The notes: generated by a model from the letters alone, not told the origin. 64,000 nt of DNA from an uncultured Erythrobacter sp. (GCA_913055155.1 CAJXJR010000001.1:124001-188000); one strand, 5' to 3'; numbered from the stretch's first letter, positions 35,996 to 45,082 are shown. Translations and numbers: made by a program.

Positions 35996-38293
35996 ATGGC
36001 AACCGTTGAAGAACCGTCTGATTCCGGTGCGGGCATCACCCGCGAACCGTTCGAAAGCGCCCTGTCGGAGCGCTACCTTGTCTATGCCCTGTCAACGATC
36101 ACGGCGCGTTCGCTGCCGGACCTGCGCGATGGCCTGAAGCCGGTCCACCGCCGCCTGCTGTGGACCATGCGCCAGCTGCGGCTGGGGCCGGACAGCACGT
36201 TCAAGAAATCGGCGCGTGTGGTGGGCGACGTGATCGGCAAGTACCACCCGCACGGCGACGTGGCGGTCTACGATGCCATGGTGCGCCTCGCCCAGCCGTT
36301 CACGCTGCGCTATCCGCTGGTGGAGGGGCAGGGCAACTTCGGCAATATCGACGGCGATAACGCGGCAGCCTATCGCTACACCGAATGCCGCCTGACGCGC
36401 ACCGCGATCCAGCTGATGGACGGGCTGGACGAAGGCACGGTGGAGTTCATCCCCACCTACAACAACGAGGAAGAAGAACCGGTCATCATGCCGGGGCTGT
36501 TCCCCAACCTGCTGGCCAACGGCGCCAGCGGCATCGCCGTTGGCATGGCCACCAGCATCCCCAGCCACAACGTGGCCGAAGTGCTGGATGCGGCAGAGAT
36601 GGTGTTGTTCAACAAGGACGTGACCCACGAAGAGCTGATGAGCGTCTTCAAGGGGCCGGACTTTGCCACCGGCGGCCTGGTGGTCGACAGCCCCGAAGCG
36701 ATCAGCAACGCCTACGAGACCGGACGCGGGTCCTTCCGTGTGCGCGGGCGGTTCCACGCGGCAGAGGCGGAGAACGAGGCCGATCGCGAGGCCGGGATCG
36801 AGCGGCTGAAAGGCGGGGGTTACCAGCTGGTGATCTCCGAAATTCCCTACCAGGTGCCCAAGGGCAAGCTGATCGAGCAGATTGCGGCGGCCATTTCCGA
36901 CAAGAAGCTGCCCATCTTGGAAGACGTGCGCGACGAGAGCGACGAGCAGGTACGCATCGTGCTGGTCCCGCGCAGCCGCAATGTCGACCCCGAACTGCTG
37001 AAGGAAAGCGTCTACAAGCTGACCGACCTGGAAACGCGCTTCAGCCTCAACATCAACGTGCTGGATGCCACCCGCACGCCGATGGTGATGGGGCTGAAGG
37101 AGCTGTTGCAGCACTGGGTCACCCACCAGATCGAGATACTCCAACGCCGCACGGCGCACCGGCTGGCGAAGATTGCCGACCGACTGGAGCTGCTCGAAGG
37201 CTATATCATCGCCTTCCTCAACCTCGACCGGGTGATCGAGATCATCCGTACCGAGGACGAGCCCAAGCCGGTGATGATGGCCGAATTCGGACTGACCGAC
37301 CGGCAAGCCGAAGCCATCCTCAACATGCGCCTGCGGTCTTTACGCAAGCTGGAGGAAATGCAGCTGCGGCAGGAGAAGGACGACCTGCTGAAAGAGCAGG
37401 ACGAGCTGCAGAAGCTGCTCGACAGCCCGGCGCGCCAGCGCACCCGGCTGAAGCGCGACATGATCGCGCTGCGCAAGGAATACGGCGAAGACACTGCATT
37501 GGGTGCGCGTCGCACGACCATCGCCGAGGCTGCGCCGACCGTCGAGTTCAACCCCGATGCCATGATCGAGAAGGAGCCGGTGACGGTGATCCTCTCGGCC
37601 AAGGGCTGGGTGCGCGCGGCCAAGGGGCACGTGGACCTGGGCAAGGACGGCTGCGGGGATTTCAAGTACAAGGAAGGCGACGGCCCGATGTTCGCCGTCC
37701 ACTGCCAGACCACCGACAAGCTGTTGCTGGCGGGTGCGGACGGGCGCTTTTTCACCCTCGGCGCGGACAAGCTGCCCAGCGCGCGCGGCTTTGGCGAGCC
37801 GGTGCGCAACACCCTGGATATCGATGCCGCCACCCAGATCGTGGCGATGGTGGTGCACGAGAAGGACAAGCAGGTGCTGCTTGCCTCTACCATCGGCAAG
37901 GGTTTCGTCGCGATCACCGACGAGCTGCTGGCGGAAACCCGCAAGGGCCGCCAGGTGGTGAACCTGAAAGGCGATGCGAAGCTGGCGACCGTGCGCGAGA
38001 TCGCGCCCGAGCACGACCATGTCGCCGTGGTGGGCGAAAACCGCAAGCTGGTGGTCTTCGCGCTGGAGGAAATGCCGGTGATGACGCGCGGGCAGGGCGT
38101 GACCCTGCAACGCTATCGCGATGGCGGCCTGTCCGATGCCACCACCTTCAAGCTGGAGGATGGCCTCAGCTGGCAGATGGGCGGCGACAGCGGGCGCACC
38201 CGCACCGAGACCGAGATCGGCATGTGGAAAGTGGCGCGCGGCGCCGCCGGTCGCCTGCCGCCCACGGGATTTCCCAAGGATAACAGGTTCTGA
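35996..38293 (+). CDS. parC: DNA topoisomerase IV subunit A
   Basis: A 765-residue ParC. The breakage-reunion domain has the quinolone-resistance region [19 protein letters not shown] and the catalytic tyrosine in [11 protein letters not shown] near residue 125. The C-terminal part contains the beta-propeller repeats (for example [23 protein letters not shown], given here only as a region). With ParE it unlinks daughter chromosomes. The length fits ParC rather than GyrA, whose C-terminal domain is longer with a complete GyrA box. A family-A repeat starts at its stop codon. Confidence 0.94.
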   Translation: MATVEEPSDSGAGITREPFESALSERYLVYALSTITARSLPDLRDGLKPVHRRLLWTMRQLRLGPDSTFKKSARVVGDVIGKYHPHGDVAVYDAMVRLAQPFTLRYPLVEGQGNFGNIDGDNAAAYRYTECRLTRTAIQLMDGLDEGTVEFIPTYNNEEEEPVIMPGLFPNLLANGASGIAVGMATSIPSHNVAEVLDAAEMVLFNKDVTHEELMSVFKGPDFATGGLVVDSPEAISNAYETGRGSFRVRGRFHAAEAENEADREAGIERLKGGGYQLVISEIPYQVPKGKLIEQIAAAISDKKLPILEDVRDESDEQVRIVLVPRSRNVDPELLKESVYKLTDLETRFSLNINVLDATRTPMVMGLKELLQHWVTHQIEILQRRTAHRLAKIADRLELLEGYIIAFLNLDRVIEIIRTEDEPKPVMMAEFGLTDRQAEAILNMRLRSLRKLEEMQLRQEKDDLLKEQDELQKLLDSPARQRTRLKRDMIALRKEYGEDTALGARRTTIAEAAPTVEFNPDAMIEKEPVTVILSAKGWVRAAKGHVDLGKDGCGDFKYKEGDGPMFAVHCQTTDKLLLAGADGRFFTLGADKLPSARGFGEPVRNTLDIDAATQIVAMVVHEKDKQVLLASTIGKGFVAITDELLAETRKGRQVVNLKGDAKLATVREIAPEHDHVAVVGENRKLVVFALEEMPVMTRGQGVTLQRYRDGGLSDATTFKLEDGLSWQMGGDSGRTRTETEIGMWKVARGAAGRLPPTGFPKDNRF

Positions 38294-38435
38294 AGATTCC
38301 TCCCTGTGCCGAAGGCATGGGGAGGGGGACCGCGCGCAAAGCGCGTGGTGGAGGGGCGTTAGCGCTGTGGGCCCTCCGTCACGTCACCTGCGGTGACGCG
38401 CCACCTCCCCATTTGCTGTGCAAACAGGGAGGATT
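38292..38435. repeat. Palindromic intergenic repeat, family A, copy 2
   Basis: A 144-base element overlapping the parC stop codon. It shares both ends with copy 1 (GAAGATTCCTCCCTGTGCCG and CAAACAGGGAGGATT) and the inner blocks GTGGTGGAGGGGC, CCTCCGTCAC and GCCACCTCCCCATTTG. Extra small hairpins, such as CGCGCGCAAAGCGCG, make it longer. The arms can fold into one long branched structure. Confidence 0.75.
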
Positions 38436-38443
38436 GCCGATAC

Positions 38444-38475
38444 AAAAAACCCGGCAGGATCGCTCCTGCCGGGTT
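38444..38475 (-). terminator. Terminator after the secreted hypothetical gene
   Basis: A 12-pair perfect stem, AACCCGGCAGGA (38448-38459) with TCCTGCCGGGTT (38464-38475), and a four-base loop. On the minus strand it is followed by TTTTTTG (complement of 38443-38449). It starts about 30 bases after the stop codon at 38504. Confidence 0.88.
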
Positions 38476-38503
38476 CCTTGGTGATTTGGGTAAGCCGTGA
38501 AGC

Positions 38504-39007
38504 TTAGCCGGCCTGTGCGGCCAGGGCGGCTTCGAGGTCGGCCATCATGATGCGGGCCATCAGCGCGCCGTTCGGGTCGACCACGAACATCTCCTTGGGC
38601 AGCGTGACGAGGCTTTCGTCTTCACGTACCACGACGATGTTCTCGCCGTCGATCGAGTCGATCGTGCCCAGCGGCTGCGGGTCGGCGGTGACAACGGCAG
38701 CGCCTTCGACCAGCGCGGCTTCGAGAGCGGCGGCGGCTTCGGCCAGCTGCTGTTCGTGCAGCTGCACCAGCTGTTCACGCGTCACGTTCAGCGTGGGGCC
38801 GGCATCGCTGGTGCCGAACAGGTTGGCGGGCAGGGCGATCTGGTATTCGCCGACGGTCAGCAACACGGCCTGCTCGTTGGCCTGGGCAACGGTGCCGATC
38901 GGGTTACCGTCATTGCCCATCACGGTCTCGCCAACGTCCTGCGCCAGGGCAGGGTTGGCAGCGAGTGCGGCGAGAGCGGCGGCGGCGGTAAGTGCGAAAC
39001 GCTTCAT
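38504..39007 (-). CDS. Secreted hypothetical protein, PRC-barrel-like
   Basis: A 167-residue exported protein. Residues 1-22 form a signal peptide (FALTAAAALAALAANPALAQ). The mature part has two similar beta-strand blocks, VGETVMGNDGNPIGTVAQANEQAVLL and DPQPLGTIDSIDGENIVVVREDESLVTLP (regions), separated by an alanine-rich helix. The G-x-x-I-G-T-V pattern resembles PRC-barrel repeats. Its function is unknown. The start is chosen at 39007 because the signal peptide begins there. It is monocistronic with its own terminator. Confidence 0.78.
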   Translation of the reverse strand: MKRFALTAAAALAALAANPALAQDVGETVMGNDGNPIGTVAQANEQAVLLTVGEYQIALPANLFGTSDAGPTLNVTREQLVQLHEQQLAEAAAALEAALVEGAAVVTADPQPLGTIDSIDGENIVVVREDESLVTLPKEMFVVDPNGALMARIMMADLEAALAAQAG

Positions 39008-39164
39008 GCAATAGATCCTCTTCCATCCAGCCCGCACATGAGGCGAGCCAGGCGTTGAATTCGTCCGACGAGGCCGAAAATGGCGCCGGAAATGGCAAAC
39101 GGGCGGCAAGCACCCGGTCAGGGCCGGGGCAGACGCGACACGGCGGCAAAAACGCCGATCCCGT

Positions 39165-39188
39165 TAAAAAACCGCCTAGCAGGCGGCT
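39165..39188 (-). terminator. Terminator after the CCA-adding enzyme gene
   Basis: A short stem, CCGCC (39172-39176) with GGCGG (39182-39186), loop TAGCA, followed on the minus strand by TTTTTT (complement of 39166-39171). It lies about 65 bases after the stop codon at 39251. Confidence 0.7.
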
Positions 39189-39250
39189 CCTGAACCCTTT
39201 CTGCACCAGCCCTACAGGCGATTTCAAGGGCAAATTGTATGTTATGCGTA

Positions 39251-40432
39251 CTAATTGCCGCGCGCGAGTTCCTCGGTCAGCAGCTGCTCGACGCGCTCGG
39301 CATCGGGGAAACCTTCCTCCAGCCAGCGTCCCTCCACCGCCTGCAATACCCGTGCGACTTCCGGTCCGGCGTCGACGCCGCGCGCCACGATCATGCCGCC
39401 GCGCAGGGGAAATTCCGGCACCTTCCAATCGTTTAGCGCAGCCAGCGGCTGATCGGCCAGCAGCAACAGGTCGCGCGCCACGTCCATACCATCGCGATAG
39501 GCCAGCACGCGCGCATCACCGGGGCGCCGGGCGCGCGCGGCCAAGCGAGAGAGGCGCTTCTTTTGCGCGTTGGAAAGTCGCAGTCGCGCGGCAACCTGCT
39601 CGGCGATTTTCGCATCACCCGGCAGCACGGCGGCTAGGCGCCGGATGGAATCGGGCGCAGCTGCCTCTCGCTGCTCGCTCGCGATAAGGGTGGCGAGGCG
39701 AGCCAGGCCATCCCCGGAGACTTCGGGCAGGATCACCGGCAATACGCCGCGTTCGTGCATGCGCGACAGCGTGGCGTGCGGATCGGGCAGCGCCAGCAGG
39801 CCCAGCAATTCCATCGCCACGCGTTCCCGGCTGAGGCCCTTCAGCATCGGCGCCAGCGCGGCGCAGGCTTCCTCCCCTTCGTCATCCAGGGTGGAACCGA
39901 ACCGGGCCTGGAAACGATAGTAGCGCAGGATTCGCAGGTGATCCTCGCGAATGCGCTCCTCCGCGTGGCCAATGAAGCGTACCCGGCGCGCGTCGAGGTC
40001 GGCGAGGCCGCCGAAATAGTCGGAGATCTCCAGCGTCTGGGGATGGGCATAGAGCGCGTTGATGGTGAAATCGCGCCGCGCCGCGTCGTCTTCCCAGTGC
40101 TCGGCAAAGGCGACCGTGGCGCGCCGGCCATCGGTAGCCACGTCCTTGCGCAAGGTGGTGACTTCCACCGGACTGCCTTCCACCACGGCGGTGACGGTGC
40201 CGTGTTCGATGCCGGTGGGCACGGCCTTGATCCCGGCTGCCTTCAACCGCGCGATCACGTCTTCGGGATGCAGCGTGGTCGCGGCGTCGATATCCTTTAC
40301 CGGCAAGCCGAGCAGCGTATCGCGCACCGCGCCACCCACCCAGCGCAGGTTGTCTGCGCCAAGGGCGCTCACCAGCTGCGCGAGGTCTTCGCGCCGGGTC
40401 CAGTCGGCTTGGGAGAGGCGGGCGTCCGTCAC
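39251..40432 (-). CDS. cca: CCA tRNA nucleotidyltransferase
   Basis: A 393-residue class II nucleotidyltransferase. The head domain has RWVGGAVRDTLLG, the metal-binding DIDAATTLHPED and RRDFTINALYAHP; the neck has LRILRYYRFQARFG. It adds or repairs the CCA end of tRNA; a poly(A) polymerase role is less likely. Start GTG. It is 27 bases downstream of the NUDIX gene and ends the GNAT-DUF1285-NUDIX-cca run on the minus strand. A terminator follows. Confidence 0.92.
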   Translation of the reverse strand: MTDARLSQADWTRREDLAQLVSALGADNLRWVGGAVRDTLLGLPVKDIDAATTLHPEDVIARLKAAGIKAVPTGIEHGTVTAVVEGSPVEVTTLRKDVATDGRRATVAFAEHWEDDAARRDFTINALYAHPQTLEISDYFGGLADLDARRVRFIGHAEERIREDHLRILRYYRFQARFGSTLDDEGEEACAALAPMLKGLSRERVAMELLGLLALPDPHATLSRMHERGVLPVILPEVSGDGLARLATLIASEQREAAAPDSIRRLAAVLPGDAKIAEQVAARLRLSNAQKKRLSRLAARARRPGDARVLAYRDGMDVARDLLLLADQPLAALNDWKVPEFPLRGGMIVARGVDAGPEVARVLQAVEGRWLEEGFPDAERVEQLLTEELARGN

Positions 40433-40459
40433 TCTTCGCCTTGAGCATGAAGCGGGGTG

Positions 40460-41062
40460 CTATTCAACCAGCTCGTCGATCGAAAGCCGGTGCGAAAGGT
40501 GGGCGATGATCCCGGCGGTGATCCCCCAGATGCGGTGCCCCTGCCAGTCGATCTCGACATAAGGGCGCCGGTTGCCGTTGAACATGCCGATCTTGGGCTT
40601 GTGGTTGGACTGGTCGAGCAGGTGGCGCAGCGGCGCTTCGAACCAGTCGGCCACTTCGCGCGGATCGGGGCGGACCTCGATCTCTGCCGGGACCAGGCCC
40701 AGCACGGGGGTGAGGCGAAAGCCACTGCCAGTCACGAAGGTGGTGGCCTTGCCCGCGACCTGCACTTGTGCGGGATCGATCGACAGTTCCTCCTGCGCTT
40801 CGCGCAGGGCGGCGGCGACAGCATCTTCGCCGGGCTCCAGCTTGCCGCCGGGAAAGGCGACCTGGCCGGGATGGCTCTTCATCGTTTCCGGGCGGTGGGT
40901 GAGCAGGATCCCGGGCTCGGGCCGCTCGGTCACGGCGATCAGCACGGCGGCATCGCGCAGCGGCTTGCCCTGCACGAACTCGCTGTCGTCGCGGATGCCC
41001 GCCATCCCCATGTGCGCGGTATCTGCAAAGCGGCGGTGAAGGCGGTTGAACAGCGTGCTCAT
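40460..41062 (-). CDS. NUDIX hydrolase, CoA pyrophosphatase-like
   Basis: A 200-residue NUDIX enzyme. The NUDIX box is GGKLEPGEDAVAAALREAQEEL, read as G-x5-E-x7-REAQEEL with L-S-I ending in place of the usual T-G; the preceding LLTHRPETMKSHPGQVAFPG fits the NudL/CoAse subgroup, which hydrolyses CoA to phosphopantetheine. It overlaps the DUF1285 gene by four bases (ATGA), so they are cotranslated. Substrate assignment rests on family resemblance only. Confidence 0.88.
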   Translation of the reverse strand: MSTLFNRLHRRFADTAHMGMAGIRDDSEFVQGKPLRDAAVLIAVTERPEPGILLTHRPETMKSHPGQVAFPGGKLEPGEDAVAAALREAQEELSIDPAQVQVAGKATTFVTGSGFRLTPVLGLVPAEIEVRPDPREVADWFEAPLRHLLDQSNHKPKIGMFNGNRRPYVEIDWQGHRIWGITAGIIAHLSHRLSIDELVE

Positions 41063-41616
41063 TCTTGCGGCACCAGCGAAAAGCGCGCGCCCTGGCTGCT
41101 CATGGCAAGGTCTTCTCCGCCCTTTGCCAGCGCGTGCTCGGCCAGCTGCAACCAGGTGGAGCGGTCCAGCCGGGCCTCGCAACCGTGACGCACGGCAAGG
41201 TATATTGCGGGCGCATCGGGATCGCCTGCGGCGCGCAAGGGATGGTCTGGCCCGGCAATCACGAATTCATCGGTGTTGAGGCGGAAGGCCAGTGCATCCT
41301 CGTCCACGCGCATGTCCGTGGCCAGGAAGGCAGCGTCCTCGACCTCGATGGTCTGGCGGTAGTGCGGGGTGACGAGATAGTGCTGCCCATCAGCCGGATC
41401 GCGCCACAGCAGGCTGGCAAAGGCGCGCACCATGGCTGGGCGCGTGATGGGGCTTCCTTCGTGATACCAGGTGCCATCGGCGGCGATGCGCATGTGGCTG
41501 TCACTCGTGGCTTCCGGCTTCCACTGGTCGACCGGGGGCAGCTTGCGGGCGGCAACCGCCTCGGCAATCTCCAGCAGGCTCAGGTTGGCAAGGTCGGGTG
41601 GAATGTCATAGGCCAT
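41059..41616 (-). CDS. DUF1285 family protein
   Basis: A 185-residue protein of the DUF1285 family, recognised from PPVDQWKPE, MRIAADGTWYHEGSPITRPAMV and FRLNTDEFVIAGPDHPL. The family has a known fold but no proven function. It is regularly found beside a CoA-type NUDIX gene and cca in alphaproteobacteria, as here, suggesting a shared role in nucleotide or RNA metabolism. It lies 27 bases after the GNAT gene. Confidence 0.88.
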   Translation of the reverse strand: MAYDIPPDLANLSLLEIAEAVAARKLPPVDQWKPEATSDSHMRIAADGTWYHEGSPITRPAMVRAFASLLWRDPADGQHYLVTPHYRQTIEVEDAAFLATDMRVDEDALAFRLNTDEFVIAGPDHPLRAAGDPDAPAIYLAVRHGCEARLDRSTWLQLAEHALAKGGEDLAMSSQGARFSLVPQE

Positions 41617-41643
41617 CGTCGCAAGGACAGATGGCGCTTCCGG

Positions 41644-42162
41644 TCAGTCAATCCAAGGGCCCAACGTGCCTTCGTCGGGCAAAACGCCCGGATTGTCGCT
41701 GCGCACCAGCAGGCGGTGGCGGTCGAAAGGGCCTGGCAGCTGCCACTTCTGCGTGGGTGCGGCGTGGAAGCCGAAGCGGCCATAGTACTCCGGATCGCCG
41801 ATCAGCACCTGCGGCAGCGGCGCCTGCGGGTCCAGCGCGCTGAACGTGGCGGCCATCAGTGCCTGGCCGAAGCCTTCGGCCTGGCGTTCGGGCACTACGG
41901 CGACGGGGCCGACCATCAGCATGGGGTGGCGGCGTCCCTGCGGATCGGTAAGCGCCACCGGCCACACCTGGATGGAGCCGACCAGGTACCGGTTCTCGTC
42001 CACCACGGCAAAGCTGAGGGCGGGCAGCCAGTCGGTGCCTTCGCGCACCTTGTAGGCCGTGCGCGTGTGCCGATCCTCGCCAAAGGCACGGTCAAGCAGC
42101 GCCTCGATCATGGCGGGGTCCACTTCGGTGAGCGGAATCAGGGTGGCGGCGACATGGTCCAT
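41644..42162 (-). CDS. GNAT N-acetyltransferase
   Basis: A 172-residue GNAT protein. Motif A with the acetyl-CoA loop is VGPVAVVPERQAEGFGQALM (about 85-104); PLPQVLIGDPEYYGRFGF is the motif B region typical of the YhbS-like group. The family acetylates amines of small molecules or proteins; the substrate is unknown. The ATG at 42162 matches related N-termini; an upstream extension has no support. It heads the minus-strand run ending with cca. Confidence 0.87.
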   Translation of the reverse strand: MDHVAATLIPLTEVDPAMIEALLDRAFGEDRHTRTAYKVREGTDWLPALSFAVVDENRYLVGSIQVWPVALTDPQGRRHPMLMVGPVAVVPERQAEGFGQALMAATFSALDPQAPLPQVLIGDPEYYGRFGFHAAPTQKWQLPGPFDRHRLLVRSDNPGVLPDEGTLGPWID

Positions 42163-42256
42163 GGGCGCGCGCCGATAGGGCCGCGCGGGCGCGGGCGCAA
42201 ATGTTTCGCGCGATACCTTCCAAATATCGGACCAGGAATCGGGCGCGCCCAGCGAA

Positions 42257-42344
42257 CGCAAGGTCGAACGGCCGCCCGCAGCGGGCGCAGCTTGCCTGCG
42301 CATCTAGCGAGGACGCTCACGCGGAGGCGTGAGCGAAAAGCAAG
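42257..42344 (-). repeat. Stop-linked hairpin element, copy 2 (after PQQ dehydrogenase)
   Basis: On the minus strand, directly after the TAG of the sugar dehydrogenase gene, come CTTGCTTTTCG, the hairpin CTCACGC-CTCC-GCGTGAG (42316-42333), CGTCCTCGCTAGATGCG and a second hairpin GCCCGC-TGCGGGC, ending near CCTTGCG. Hairpin one is identical to copy 1; the tail is nearly identical to copy 3. Confidence 0.75.
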
Positions 42345-43544
42345 CTATGCGGGCGTCAGCCGCAGCAGGCGCCCTTCCGGCCCGTCCTCGATCACCCAGA
42401 TCGCCCCGTCGGGTGCCACCGCGATGTCGCGCAGGCGGCGGGGAAACTGGTAGCGGGCGACTTCGTCCGCCGAATTGGCGGCGGCATCGGTGGTGATGCG
42501 GGCAATCGACATGGTGCCAAGGTTGGCCACCAGCAGCTGGCCCTGCCAGTCGCCGAACATGTCGCCGGTGTAGAAGCTCATCCCGCCAGGCGCGATCACC
42601 GGGTTCCACCAGATCGCAGGCTTGGTGAAGCCGTCGTCCTCGGTGTGGTCGGGAATGTCGCTGCCGGAGTAGTTGTCGCCGTTGGAGCGCACCGGCCAGC
42701 CGTAGTTGTGGCCGGGCAGCACCAGGTTCAGCTCGTCACCCCCGCGCGGCCCGTGCTCCAGCGCCCACAAGTTGCCCTGCGGATCGAAATCGAAACCCAG
42801 CATGTTGCGCTGGCCGTAGGACCAGATCTGGTCCCGCGGGCTGCCCTGGCCGGCAAAGGGGTTGCCGGCGGCCGGCGTGCCGTCGAGGTTGAGGCGCACC
42901 ACGGTGCCGAGGTTGTTCGACAGGTCCTGCGCCGGATCCTGCTCTTGCCGGTCGCCGCTGGAGACGAACAGGTACTGCCCGTCGGGCGAGAACTGGATGC
43001 GGTGCGAATAGTGGCCCCGGCGCGGGCCGGTGCGGGTCTGCTCCCAGATCTCGGTCAACCCTTCGACCTCGCAGGTATCGGCGGCATCGCAGGCCAACAC
43101 CCCGCGACCGACGACGGCCTTGGTGTCTTCGCCAACCTGCTTGGCCCAGCTGAGGTAGATCGTGCGGCTGTCTGCATAGTCGGGCGCGAAGGCGATCGCG
43201 CCCAGGCCCCCCTGGCCCTCGTAGGCCACCTCCGGCATGCCGGTGACCGTGCCACGCCGACCGGTGGCAGGATCGTAGAAGGCCATCGTTCCGGGCTTCT
43301 CGGTCAGGAAGATCACGCCCGTGCCGGGCTCGAAAGCCAGCGCCCAGGGTTCGTCGAAAGTGCCGTGGCTGGCGGCGGTGAAGGGCGCAGGGGAGGGCAG
43401 CTCAACCGGCTCGCCTGCCTGCACACCGGCGGTGGTGGCGGCAGAAGCGGTAGCGGTGGGCGCGCTATCCCCGGTTGCGGCGCTGTTGCAGCTTGCGAGC
43501 GCAATGGCGGGCCATATGCTGGCGGCAAGGATTGTCGTACGCAT
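42345..43544 (-). CDS. PQQ-dependent sugar dehydrogenase
   Basis: A 399-residue soluble-type aldose dehydrogenase (YliI/Asd family). The signal peptide ends in the lipobox ALASC, so the enzyme is probably a periplasmic lipoprotein. The six-bladed propeller has FDEPWALAFEP, the catalytic GHYSHRIQFSPDGQYLFVSSGD with its histidine, and EHGPRGGDELNLVLPGHNYGW. It oxidises aldoses with PQQ and passes electrons to the respiratory chain. Its ATG shares CATG (43542-43545) with the divergent rnhB start; AAGGAG lies upstream. A hairpin element begins at its stop codon. Confidence 0.92.
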   Translation of the reverse strand: MRTTILAASIWPAIALASCNSAATGDSAPTATASAATTAGVQAGEPVELPSPAPFTAASHGTFDEPWALAFEPGTGVIFLTEKPGTMAFYDPATGRRGTVTGMPEVAYEGQGGLGAIAFAPDYADSRTIYLSWAKQVGEDTKAVVGRGVLACDAADTCEVEGLTEIWEQTRTGPRRGHYSHRIQFSPDGQYLFVSSGDRQEQDPAQDLSNNLGTVVRLNLDGTPAAGNPFAGQGSPRDQIWSYGQRNMLGFDFDPQGNLWALEHGPRGGDELNLVLPGHNYGWPVRSNGDNYSGSDIPDHTEDDGFTKPAIWWNPVIAPGGMSFYTGDMFGDWQGQLLVANLGTMSIARITTDAAANSADEVARYQFPRRLRDIAVAPDGAIWVIEDGPEGRLLRLTPA

Positions 43545-44181
43545 GCTTTCAGGAACTCCTTCGAGCGATTTTTGTGCCTCTCTCGGGCCGCGCCCGCTGG
43601 TCGCCGGTGTCGACGAGGCAGGGCGAGGGCCACTTGCAGGACCGGTTGTGGCGGCAGCCGTGCTGCTCTGCAAGCCCGGACCAAAGGGCATCGGCGATTC
43701 CAAGAAGCTTACCGCACCAAGGCGCGCCGAGCTGGAGGTGACGATCCGCCGTCGCTGCGCCTTCGGCATCGGCGTAGTGGGCGTGGAGACCATCGACCGC
43801 CTCAACATCTTCGGCGCCACCATGCTGGCGATGAGCCTGGCCATGCAGAACCTGTGCGAGGCGATTGGCCAGCACGCGCTGGAAACGCTGATCGATGGCA
43901 ACCTGACGCCCGAGGGGCGGTGCGAGCACTGGCGCTGGCCCGCGCGTGCCATTGTCGGCGGCGACGGCAAGGAAGCGGCCATCGGCGCGGCCAGCATCCT
44001 GGCCAAGGAATACCGCGACCGGCTTATGGCCGAGGCCGCGAAGGAGCACCCGCATTACGGCTGGGAACGCAACAAGGGCTACGGCTCGAAAGAGCACATG
44101 GAGGCCTTGCGCGTGCACGGCCCTACACCGCTGCACCGCCGCAGCTTTGCCCCGGTCGCGCAGATGGAAATGCCGCTCTAG
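43543..44181 (+). CDS. rnhB: Ribonuclease HII
   Basis: A 212-residue RNase HII that nicks RNA in RNA-DNA hybrids and removes misincorporated ribonucleotides. Motifs are AGVDEAGRGPLAGPVVAAAV with the first catalytic Asp-Glu, GIGDSKKL, and the C-terminal catalytic aspartate region ASILAKEYRDRLM and HPHYGWERNKGYG. The ATG at 43543 is the last in-frame start before the domain; ATGs at 43504 and 43516 also exist. Its start codon overlaps that of the divergent sugar dehydrogenase. Confidence 0.94.
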   Translation: MLSGTPSSDFCASLGPRPLVAGVDEAGRGPLAGPVVAAAVLLCKPGPKGIGDSKKLTAPRRAELEVTIRRRCAFGIGVVGVETIDRLNIFGATMLAMSLAMQNLCEAIGQHALETLIDGNLTPEGRCEHWRWPARAIVGGDGKEAAIGAASILAKEYRDRLMAEAAKEHPHYGWERNKGYGSKEHMEALRVHGPTPLHRRSFAPVAQMEMPL

Positions 44182-44184
44182 GTC

Positions 44185-44877
44185 CTAGCCGAAGGCCTTT
44201 GCCTTCAGTTGTTCGATATAGGCGCGGGCAAACTTCTCTGCCTCGTCCGGATCGGCTGGGATGCCGCCCTGTTCGTCACTCGCGCTGCCCAGTTCGTCGC
44301 GGCTGTTGACGCGGGGGAAGGGCACGTCCGGCACGGGCACGCCCAGGAAATCGCACAGCGGCTGCCAGCCGTCCCTGGGGTGGAACTGCAGCAGCCGTTC
44401 CGCGGGCAGGCTTTCCACCACCTCGCGGTTCCGCTTCACGTACCAGTCGGTCATGTAGGCGCGGTCGGTGATATCGCCGCCGAAGTGGTCGAAGATCACC
44501 GCGTTCATCATCGTCTCGACAGGAGAACCCTTGAGCGAATCCAGCATGCGCGGAGCGAAGATCGTCTCGCTGACGGATTCGAACCAGCTATCCGGGTCGC
44601 GGGTGGTCAGCACCACCTTGGCGTCGGGGTAATGGTCCGCCAGCTGGCGCCAGAAGCTGGCGGAAGGATAGTCGCTGCTGGAACGATAGCCTTCGAAGAT
44701 CGCGTCCCAGTCGGGATGGCCGTGTCCGGCCTCGATCCACAGCGGCACCTGCCGCCGGGCATTGGCGAAAACCTCGCTCATGTGGTGGCACGGCCCGAAG
44801 CCGAGGCGTTCGAGCGCGAATTTCATCGAGAAAGTGGCGTTGCGGCCCAGTCCTGCCGCTATCACGTCCAATGCCAT
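44185..44877 (-). CDS. Sulfotransferase family protein
   Basis: A 230-residue cytoplasmic sulfotransferase-like protein. The 5'-PAPS phosphosulfate loop is at the very N-terminus (AGLGRNATFSMKFALERLG), and the 3'-phosphate binding segment is LTTRDPDSWFESVSET near 98. The family with this shape (Sulfotransferase_4-like) is abundant in marine alphaproteobacteria; substrates are generally unknown. The ATG at 44877 puts the loop at the usual place. It converges with rnhB (three bases between stops) and is divergent from ccrM. Confidence 0.85.
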   Translation of the reverse strand: MALDVIAAGLGRNATFSMKFALERLGFGPCHHMSEVFANARRQVPLWIEAGHGHPDWDAIFEGYRSSSDYPSASFWRQLADHYPDAKVVLTTRDPDSWFESVSETIFAPRMLDSLKGSPVETMMNAVIFDHFGGDITDRAYMTDWYVKRNREVVESLPAERLLQFHPRDGWQPLCDFLGVPVPDVPFPRVNSRDELGSASDEQGGIPADPDEAEKFARAYIEQLKAKAFG

Positions 44878-44922
44878 GCGGTTTCCCCTGTCTGCGCAAC
44901 CCTGGGTGCCGTTGTGGCACCG

Positions 44923-45068
44923 GTGAGTCCTCTTGGCCACACCCCACGATATCGAGTCCTGCAAAGCTTTCGGGACTCAATATCTTGTGCCGGACTCTTT
45001 TCGTTCCGTTTCAGCACCAGCGCGCTGCGGCCTATTTGCCGCTTGACCGCGACTCGCCGAGGACTCAC
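44923..45068. promoter_or_regulatory. Cluster of six GANTC sites upstream of ccrM
   Basis: GANTC occurs at 44925-44929, 44954-44958, 44974-44978, 44993-44997, 45051-45055 and 45062-45066. All are GAGTC/GACTC. The outermost sites lie in a ten-base inverted pair GTGAGTCCTC (44923) and GAGGACTCAC (45059). GANTC is the expected target of the methyltransferase encoded next. Methylation-sensitive control of the promoter (as by GcrA in Caulobacter) is the likely meaning. Confidence 0.65.
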
Positions 45069-45082
45069 AACCCTGTGGATAA

